Part shown: in pieces, positions 1-4,939 of the stretch
How positions within the stretch are numbered: the stretch's first letter is position 1
Layout: the number at the start of each line of letters is the position of its first letter
Assembly (NCBI GenBank): GCA_004296145.1
Contig: SEBM01000133.1
Location: forward strand, 1-8,784
Direction of reading: 5' to 3'
Source: Flavobacterium sp.
GTDB taxonomy: Bacteria > Bacteroidota > Bacteroidia > Flavobacteriales > Flavobacteriaceae
DNA: 8,784 nt
Program-made: the position numbers and the translations under genes
The notes under the pieces: generated by a model
Told to the model about the DNA's origin: nothing
What the model saw: the letters and a program-made list of their open reading frames with translations, nothing else
Database searches by the model: none

Positions 1-397
1 TATTCAAATAAAGAGTAACAGGCTTCTTTTGTCCTTCCCATTTTAATTCATACACATTCAGGAATCCGGCACCCATGTCGCTTCGTTTAGTAGGGAAGGG
101 ACAACAGGTTTCTAATCTGGTATATGTTATTTTTTCGCCGTTAGGTCCGGCCAGAGCATTTAGGAAACGAGTTTCATTCAAAGCTTCATCTCTTGTATTT
201 CTATAAAAAATATTTACAGGATAATCAGGGTCGTAGCCGTATTTTTTGTCTTTGCTAAATAAAGTGATTGCAAAAGTATTGTCTTTTTTCAAAACTAAAT
301 CCGGAGCATTATCATCTACGTTTTTCAAAGTAGATTTTGTACTAATGCAGGAAGTTGCCGAAATAAGTAAAACGATAAAAAGAGCTATTTTTTTCAT
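1..397 (-). CDS. Small lipoprotein of unknown function (3' end outside window)
   Basis: The frame opens with ATG at 397-395 and runs 132 codons without a stop to the window edge, so the C-terminus is missing. Residues 1-16 form a lipoprotein signal (two lysines, then a hydrophobic stretch) ending in lipobox ATSC with Cys17 as the lipidation site. The protein should be membrane-anchored and exported. The mature part is polar, with a vicinal cysteine pair at 98-99 (ETCCPFPTKR) and a Gly-rich GAGF at 109-112; there are no further membrane segments. I recall a conserved flavobacterial family with this pattern that is sometimes labelled 2-dehydro-3-deoxyphosphooctonate aldolase. Nothing here supports that enzyme: there is a lipobox and no aldolase motif. 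A -7 box lies 23 bases upstream. The lysoplasmalogenase gene is upstream on the same strand, 109 bases away. Role unknown. Confidence 0.8.
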   Translation of the reverse strand, partial: MKKIALFIVLLISATSCISTKSTLKNVDDNAPDLVLKKDNTFAITLFSKDKKYGYDPDYPVNIFYRNTRDEALNETRFLNALAGPNGEKITYTRLETCCPFPTKRSDMGAGFLNVYELKWEGQKKPVTLYLN

Positions 398-419
398 GTC
401 TAAAGCATATTTTGTATTA

Positions 420-427
420 CAAATGTA
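420..427 (-). promoter_or_regulatory. Promoter -7 box of the 1-397 lipoprotein gene
   Basis: Read on the minus strand this is TACATTTG, a full match to the Bacteroidota -7 consensus TAnnTTTG. It ends 22 bases before the ATG, implying a short leader of roughly 15-20 bases. No clear TTG element is visible at the -33 position, so the promoter may be weak or regulated. Confidence 0.55.
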
Positions 428-506
428 AGATGTAAAAACGGTTTTTAAAATAACCTACATTAAGAAAAATAGTAGTAAAAGTAATTAATAATTTTACTCC
501 CCTAAT

Positions 507-1193
507 TTAACTTTCTAATGTCTGATTATGATTAGAATTCAGTTTTAAAATACCAGTTACAATCAGATATTGTGCCACAAGATACGTTGACATTATAAAA
601 ACAGAACTTTTCTGAATTGGGTTATAAAATTTATCGACGGCCAAAATACTATCTGAAAGGACAAAAACAACCGCACCAATAAATACATATTGATTTCCGG
701 GCTTTTCCCATGTTAATAAACCGCTAAATGCAAAAAACAACATTAAGGAAATAATCGATGCATAAACAATTACAGGAATTTTTAAATCGCCCAAAGTCGG
801 CAGTAGAGCAGATAACATACCGATTAAATAAACACCAATTACAAGGCTTCCGACCAATAAAAAAGCTTTATTGTTTTTTATAGTCTTAACCTGTTTATTA
901 AAAAGAATGCAATAAATGATATGAGAAATAAGAAAGGAAACCAATCCTAAAATAAAGTAAATCTCTGCAATACCTGCAAAAAGCAAGATAACATCGCCAA
1001 TCCAGGAAAATAGTAAAGCACTCAAAAGTATATTTTTTGATGGGAAATCTTTATGAAAATATACTCCAAATCCTAACAACGGAATTAGAATCGGTTTTAA
1101 ATAAAAATCTAAATGCTCATATCCAAAAAATAAAATTAAAAGATAAACGACACTAAAACCTAGATAGGTTTTAAGAAATAAAGTATTTTTCAT
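507..1193 (-). CDS. Lysoplasmalogenase-like membrane protein (YhhN/TMEM86 family)
   Basis: This 228-residue protein is almost entirely hydrophobic, with about eight membrane helices, and has the usual size of the YhhN family. Family patterns are visible in order: Lys33-Pro34 at the start of a helix, ALLFSWIGDVIL at 59-70 with Asp67, GLVSFLISHIIY at 83-94 with His91, GAVVFVLSDSILAVDKF at 173-189 with Asp181, and YLVAQYLI at 204-211. Characterised relatives (TMEM86A/B and a bacterial YhhN) hydrolyse the vinyl-ether bond of lysoplasmalogens, releasing a fatty aldehyde and a glycerophospho-headgroup. Its start lies only 12 bases past the stop of the upstream alkylglycerol-monooxygenase-like gene, with no promoter between, so the two are probably one transcript. 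That context favours an ether-lipid role. Family assignment is firm; substrate is inferred. Confidence 0.85.
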   Translation of the reverse strand: MKNTLFLKTYLGFSVVYLLILFFGYEHLDFYLKPILIPLLGFGVYFHKDFPSKNILLSALLFSWIGDVILLFAGIAEIYFILGLVSFLISHIIYCILFNKQVKTIKNNKAFLLVGSLVIGVYLIGMLSALLPTLGDLKIPVIVYASIISLMLFFAFSGLLTWEKPGNQYVFIGAVVFVLSDSILAVDKFYNPIQKSSVFIMSTYLVAQYLIVTGILKLNSNHNQTLES

Positions 1194-1205
1194 AATAAAG
1201 TCCGG

Positions 1206-2477
1206 TTATGAATTGATAAGTTGATTTTGGACAGTTTTAAAATCGACAGCAACAAAATATACTGATGCCAAAAATGAAAATGTCAAATAGCTAATAATAA
1301 CATAGTTTGCGTATAGAAAAGTATGATTTAAACCAAACCAGTCACCATAATAAGAAATAATTGCAAGGGAAATGACAAAACGAAAACCTTCCCAGGCTAT
1401 CGCATATCTGCTTTTATCCATTAATTCACTATAACTGTAAATTGTAATTAAAATAAAGAAACCGTAAACAAAGATATTTGGCAAACCGATTTTAGCAATA
1501 TTGTCAAATAAAAAAGTCACAAAAAGAAGCGTAATCAAAACCTGTGCAACCGCCCAGTAAATTAATTTTTGAGAGTTTTGCGTTCCGTATTTATCAAAAT
1601 CAAAAACATTTTCGATTTTATTTACCGGATACAATTCTTCAAAATTTTCCGGACGCCAGCCTGTTGGTTTAAACCAGATTGTAAACTTATCTTTCCATTT
1701 TGGGGCACGCCAGGCATCTTTAATCAATAGACTCAAATGTTGAAAATTAATTCGGATAGGATTCCATGTATTTGCGGGTCTTGTAATCCCGAAAACAGGC
1801 GGAACATCGTCTAATTCTTCCTGAAAAGTTCCGAAAAGTTTATCCCAGAAAATAAATATCTGCGAATGGTTTTTATCTAAATATTCCGGATTTATAGCGT
1901 GATGCACACGATGATGCGAAGGTGTTACAAGAATTTTTTCTACAAAACCCATTTTTTTAATGTGCTTCGTATGATACCAAAACTGCAGAAATAAATGCAG
2001 CGGCAATGTAATCGCTATTACCGTAGCCGGAACACCAAGTAATGCTGCCGGAATTAATAAAAACGTAAATAAATTAACCAGACTTGCAATAGGCTGACGC
2101 AAAGCGCAGGCAAGATTAAACTCTTCGCTGCTATGGTGAATCGCATGTTTGTTCCAAAGAAAATTGATTTGATGGGCAAGCCTGTGACTCCAATACCCAT
2201 AAAAATCAATGACAAAAAAAGCGATAAAATAAGAAAGGACATTCGCTTCTAAATGCTGCAAAGCAATTTTAGAAAGAATCCATTCATAAGAAATAAATGT
2301 CAGGCTCAGTCCCAAAACATCTTTTACAGAATTGGTAATTCCCGAACTAATACTGGACACACTGTCTATCAAAGGTGCCGTATCATTCTTTTTATAAATG
2401 CCATATATTTTTTCGATTATAATTAATGCTAAAAAAATAGGCGTTGCAATGATTAATATTTTACCGTATTCTTCCAT
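1206..2477 (-). CDS. Fatty acid hydroxylase/sterol desaturase family protein, alkylglycerol monooxygenase-like
   Basis: The frame also allows a TTG start at 2492, but ATG at 2477 (MEEYGK) is preferred. The TTG sits inside a terminator-like stem and very close to the likely transcription start. From 2477 the protein has 423 residues; positions here use the longer numbering (subtract 5). Di-iron histidine motifs are HRLAH (103-107), HAIHH (116-120) and HHRVHH (193-198), with extra His174 and His177, followed by IFWDKLFGTF (213-222). A region at about 234-282 (FGITRP, NPIRINFQHL, FKPTGW) resembles the segment after the catalytic core of animal alkylglycerol monooxygenase (AGMO, TMEM195). The rest, about 308-415, adds further membrane helices. 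AGMO is a tetrahydrobiopterin-dependent enzyme that cleaves the O-alkyl bond of glycerol ethers to give a fatty aldehyde. The next gene is a lysoplasmalogenase, which supports an ether-lipid role. Family certain; AGMO-type activity moderately supported; another lipid or sterol hydroxylation is possible. Confidence 0.85.
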   Translation of the reverse strand: MEEYGKILIIATPIFLALIIIEKIYGIYKKNDTAPLIDSVSSISSGITNSVKDVLGLSLTFISYEWILSKIALQHLEANVLSYFIAFFVIDFYGYWSHRLAHQINFLWNKHAIHHSSEEFNLACALRQPIASLVNLFTFLLIPAALLGVPATVIAITLPLHLFLQFWYHTKHIKKMGFVEKILVTPSHHRVHHAINPEYLDKNHSQIFIFWDKLFGTFQEELDDVPPVFGITRPANTWNPIRINFQHLSLLIKDAWRAPKWKDKFTIWFKPTGWRPENFEELYPVNKIENVFDFDKYGTQNSQKLIYWAVAQVLITLLFVTFLFDNIAKIGLPNIFVYGFFILITIYSYSELMDKSRYAIAWEGFRFVISLAIISYYGDWFGLNHTFLYANYVIISYLTFSFLASVYFVAVDFKTVQNQLINS

Positions 2478-2479
2478 AA

Positions 2480-2528
2480 AAAAAACATTCAATTTTAATC
2501 AAATATAGAATAAAATTGAATGTTTTTT
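2480..2528. terminator. 18-bp perfect inverted repeat, probable clpS terminator
   Basis: Arms 2480-2497 and 2511-2528 are exact reverse complements of 18 bases, separated by a 13-base loop. On the minus strand, 14 bases after the clpS stop, the transcript would form an A-rich entry, an AT-rich stem, and then a run of eight T. This is a rho-independent layout despite low GC in the stem. The T-run ends directly at the ATG (2477) of the downstream hydroxylase gene. An A-tract on the opposite side makes it symmetric, but no plus-strand gene reads into it. Confidence 0.65.
2500..2507 (-). promoter_or_regulatory. Promoter -7 box in the hairpin loop, for the hydroxylase-lysoplasmalogenase pair
   Basis: The minus strand reads TATATTTG, matching TAnnTTTG, and lies entirely within the 13-base loop of the inverted repeat. 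It ends 22 bases before the ATG at 2477, a spacing like that of the other gene starts here. Transcription would begin inside the downstream arm, so the new mRNA would carry only half of the hairpin. No TTG is seen at -33. Confidence 0.5.
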
Positions 2529-2542
2529 AAATTATTCTCAAT

Positions 2543-2818
2543 TTAAACAATTTCAGCGCTAAGACCGGCTTCTAAAAGTTGTGTGCATTGAGGCTTTAAT
2601 TTGTCTATTGGACCTGTTTTTACAGTGCATTTTCCATTGTAGTGTACAATTAGCGAACACTGTTCGGCTTGTTCGGCTGTATGGCTGCAAACACGCATTA
2701 ATGTATCAATTACATGATCAAAAGTGTTTACATCATCATTATACACAATGATTTCGTTGTTAAAGCCTGTAGCTTCTCTTTCCCGAACTCTTTCTCTTAC
2801 TTTTTCTTTAGTACTCAT
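2543..2818 (-). CDS. clpS: ATP-dependent Clp protease adaptor ClpS
   Basis: ClpS binds proteins with destabilising N-terminal residues (N-degrons) and delivers them to the ClpA- or ClpC-type unfoldase of the Clp protease in the cytoplasm. The 91-residue protein has the normal size. It has a charged, flexible N-terminus rich in Arg-Glu (residues 4-16), then the substrate-pocket segment VYNDDVNTFDHVIDTL (25-40) with Asn27, Asp28 and Asp29, and SLIVHYNGKC (55-64) with the conserved His59. Compared by eye with E. coli ClpS, the residue at the Met40 'gate' is Phe33. The gene follows prmA by 35 bases with no promoter motif between, so it is probably co-transcribed. A strong inverted repeat ends the unit. 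No clp protease gene is in this window. Confidence 0.93.
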   Translation of the reverse strand: MSTKEKVRERVREREATGFNNEIIVYNDDVNTFDHVIDTLMRVCSHTAEQAEQCSLIVHYNGKCTVKTGPIDKLKPQCTQLLEAGLSAEIV

Positions 2819-2853
2819 TTTTTAGTTTTTTGTACTGTTGTAATTATTACTCT

Positions 2854-3687
2854 CTAATTTACGTATTTTAATGAAACCCAGTTGTTTCTTTGAAATTTTT
2901 TAACGTAAGTAAGCCCTTTTTCAGTGCATGACGCATCAATAAACGGAATGTCTTCTTCATAGAAACCGCTCAAAAGCAAAGTCCCTTTTGGGTTTAGACA
3001 ATCTACATAGGCCTGCATATCATTCAGTAAAATATTACGGTTTATATTAGCAATAATTAAATCGTATTTCTTGCCGGCCAATAATGCGGCATCTCCCTCA
3101 TAAACGCTTATATGCTTGCAGTTATTGCGTTCCGCATTTTCAATAGAATTCAAATAACACCAGTTATCAATATCAATAGCATCAATTGGTTGAGCACCTT
3201 TCATTTCGGCCAAAATTGCCAAAATTGCAGTTCCGCAACCCATGTCAAGCGTTTTCATACCTTCAACATTCGTTTCCAGTAAATGCTGAATCATCATGTG
3301 TGTTGTTTCATGATGACCCGTACCAAAACTCATTTTTGGCTCAATTACAATATCAAATTCAGCATCGGTTTTTGGATGAAAAGGAGCGCGAACGTGGCAT
3401 TTTCCGTCTACATCAATAGCTTCAAAATTCTTTTCCCATTCTTCGTTCCAGTTTACCTGATCGATTTCTTCAACTGTATATTCAATTTTAAACTCTTCAG
3501 ATTGAAGGATATAAATGTCATCCAGAATATTCTCGTCCCATAAATCTTTCTTTACATATGCAGAGATTCCGGTTTCTGTTTCGGTAAAAGTTTCAAATGC
3601 TTTTTCGCCTAATTCAGCAATTAGAATTTCTGATCCCGGTTCTTTTGGTTCAATTGTAAAATGATACCCTAAATATATATTTGACAT
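2854..3687 (-). CDS. prmA: Ribosomal protein L11 methyltransferase PrmA
   Basis: PrmA transfers methyl groups from S-adenosylmethionine to ribosomal protein L11. The protein has 277 residues, near the family norm. The N-terminal substrate-recognition domain (about 1-85) ends in the typical NWNEEWEKNFEAI (79-91). The catalytic domain follows: MSFGTGHHETTH (119-130), SAM motif I LDMGCGTA (147-154), acidic motif IDIDN (171-175), IIANINRN (211-218), LLLSGF (237-242), and a closing NNWVSL. The frame extends 18 codons upstream to 3741, but ATG 3687 was chosen. It gives the standard family N-terminus, and the -7 box at 3702-3709 lies between the two, so the longer start would not be transcribed. It heads a prmA-clpS unit and is divergent from the plus-strand lipoprotein gene. 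Confidence 0.95.
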   Translation of the reverse strand: MSNIYLGYHFTIEPKEPGSEILIAELGEKAFETFTETETGISAYVKKDLWDENILDDIYILQSEEFKIEYTVEEIDQVNWNEEWEKNFEAIDVDGKCHVRAPFHPKTDAEFDIVIEPKMSFGTGHHETTHMMIQHLLETNVEGMKTLDMGCGTAILAILAEMKGAQPIDAIDIDNWCYLNSIENAERNNCKHISVYEGDAALLAGKKYDLIIANINRNILLNDMQAYVDCLNPKGTLLLSGFYEEDIPFIDASCTEKGLTYVKKFQRNNWVSLKYVN

Positions 3688-3701
3688 AAATAATTTTTTT
3701 G

Positions 3702-3709
3702 CAAAGGTA
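3702..3709 (-). promoter_or_regulatory. prmA: Promoter -7 box for prmA-clpS
   Basis: The minus strand reads TACCTTTG, matching TAnnTTTG, 14 bases from the chosen ATG at 3687, predicting a very short leader. A TTTG lies upstream at 3742-3739, but its 29-base spacing is longer than usual for a -33 element, so only the -7 box is claimed. Confidence 0.65.
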
Positions 3710-3765
3710 AGAATGAAAACGTAAAAAAAATCGATATGCAAAATAATATGTGACTAAATATATGT

Positions 3766-3773
3766 TAACTTTG
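3766..3773 (+). promoter_or_regulatory. Promoter -7 box for the 3803-7232 gene pair
   Basis: TAACTTTG matches the Bacteroidota -7 consensus and lies 29 bases before the ATG at 3803. With the prmA box on the other strand it makes the 115-base region a divergent promoter region, the two -7 boxes being 56 bases apart. No TTG is found at the expected -33 spacing. Confidence 0.55.
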
Positions 3774-3802
3774 TTTTTTTATTTGTAAGAAATTATCCCT
3801 TT

Positions 3803-4939
3803 ATGAAAAGCCTGTATTTTATCTTGTTGCTTATCGTTTTTAATGGAGCAAGTTGTGAAAAAGAACATGAAGTTGTTCGCTCATTTTGTTATTGGAAAAC
3901 AGAATTAAATTTTCAAAAAGAAGAAGATTCTTTGCTTAAAAATATGAATGTAAAACACCTTTATGTCCGTTTTTTTGATGTTGATTGGAATCCATATGCA
4001 AAAGAACCTTTGCCGGTTGCGACTATTAAAGATATTAATCTCAACAAAAGTAACCCTGAAATAACCCCAAGTATATTTATTACCAATGAGGTTGTTTTGC
4101 AGGCCAATAAAATACAATTAGACAGCCTGGCCGGTAGAATTGCACAACGGATTCAGAAAATTGGAGTTGCTATGAATGAAAATCAGGCGCGTGCCAATGC
4201 TGACAAAATAGTATATCCTGAAAATTATTATAAAAATCAGAACTATAAACAGTTAAATTATGATTCTGTAAGGGCAATTGAACTTTCAAAATTAAAAGTT
4301 GATTTTAAAGAAATCCTGATTGATTGTGATTGGACAGAAAAGTCAAAAGAGAATTATTTCTATCTTCTTAAACAAATAAAAAAGAATTCACAAACTTCTA
4401 AAATTGCAGCAACAATAAGACTTTGGCAATATAAATATGCCGAAAAAGCGGGAACGCCACCAGTTGATAAAGGATTATTAATGTGTTATAACCTGACAAA
4501 ACCAGACGATTTTAAAACCAAAAATTCGATAGGAACAAGCGATGAACTGGCACAATATATTACACATGGAGATTATAAGCTGCCACTAGATATAGCATTG
4601 CCACTGTACAGTTGGGCTGTAGTGTTCAGGGGAAATCAGTTTAAGGGAATTTTATCTGATTATGATAATCTGATGAATGACACAATAAAATTAAAGAAAA
4701 CCGATACTGATAAATTTGTTTTGCAAGACGATATTCTGGTAGGGCAGACGTATTTGCGAAATGGTGACGAAATTAGGATTGAGAAAATTTCTGATAAGGA
4801 ACTCGATAAAATGATTTCGATTATAAAAAGCAAAATTAAGATTGATAATCAGACAAGGGTTACTTTTTTCTCTTTTGATTCTAAATATATAAACAATTAT
4901 GGAATACAAAACATCTCATCGTTTTATGAAGGCTTTTAG
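3803..4939 (+). CDS. Lipoprotein with TIM-barrel (glycoside hydrolase-like) sequence patterns, function unknown
   Basis: This 378-residue protein has a lipoprotein signal: hydrophobic residues 4-13, then lipobox GASC with Cys18. It should be exported and membrane-anchored. After the signal, alternating short strands and helices carry conserved-looking motifs: FCYWKT (28-33), LYVRFFDVDW (53-62), ITPSIFITN (87-95), ILIDCDWTEKS (171-181), IAATIRL (201-207), LLMCYN (225-230) and LPLDIALPLYSW (260-271). This series of strand-end acidic and aromatic motifs resembles glycoside-hydrolase-like TIM barrels such as DUF3142-type proteins. Asp174, Asp176 and Asp263 are candidate active-site residues. Carbohydrate activity is inference only. 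The last 14 bases overlap the next gene's preferred start, pointing to coupled translation and a shared role. The gene has its own -7 box and is divergent from prmA. Confidence 0.8.
   Translation: MKSLYFILLLIVFNGASCEKEHEVVRSFCYWKTELNFQKEEDSLLKNMNVKHLYVRFFDVDWNPYAKEPLPVATIKDINLNKSNPEITPSIFITNEVVLQANKIQLDSLAGRIAQRIQKIGVAMNENQARANADKIVYPENYYKNQNYKQLNYDSVRAIELSKLKVDFKEILIDCDWTEKSKENYFYLLKQIKKNSQTSKIAATIRLWQYKYAEKAGTPPVDKGLLMCYNLTKPDDFKTKNSIGTSDELAQYITHGDYKLPLDIALPLYSWAVVFRGNQFKGILSDYDNLMNDTIKLKKTDTDKFVLQDDILVGQTYLRNGDEIRIEKISDKELDKMISIIKSKIKIDNQTRVTFFSFDSKYINNYGIQNISSFYEGF

Noticed and set aside
246..428. 60-codon plus-strand frame
   Set aside because: It lies antisense over the N-terminus of the lipoprotein at 1-397, which has a start, signal peptide and promoter. 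The plus-strand frame has none of these.
434..446. AAAAAC/GTTTTT palindrome upstream of the 1-397 gene
   Set aside because: The loop would be a single base, which cannot form an RNA hairpin as drawn. It lies in the promoter spacer and is probably chance in AT-rich sequence.
474..498. Weak 7-bp inverted repeat (AGTAAAA/TTTTACT) just after the lysoplasmalogenase stop
   Set aside because: The stem is short and AT-only with an 11-base loop, and no T-run follows directly on the minus strand. It is not strong enough to call a terminator.
2054..2242. 62-codon minus-strand frame
   Set aside because: It is an alternative frame inside the hydroxylase gene, whose own frame carries the conserved histidine motifs there.
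3186..3543. Two overlapping plus-strand frames of 77 and 86 codons
   Set aside because: Both are antisense shadows of the well-supported prmA coding sequence.
4899..4925. Nine-residue N-terminal extension of the large plus-strand protein
   Set aside because: The extension is polar and precedes a standard signal peptide that begins exactly at ATG 4926.
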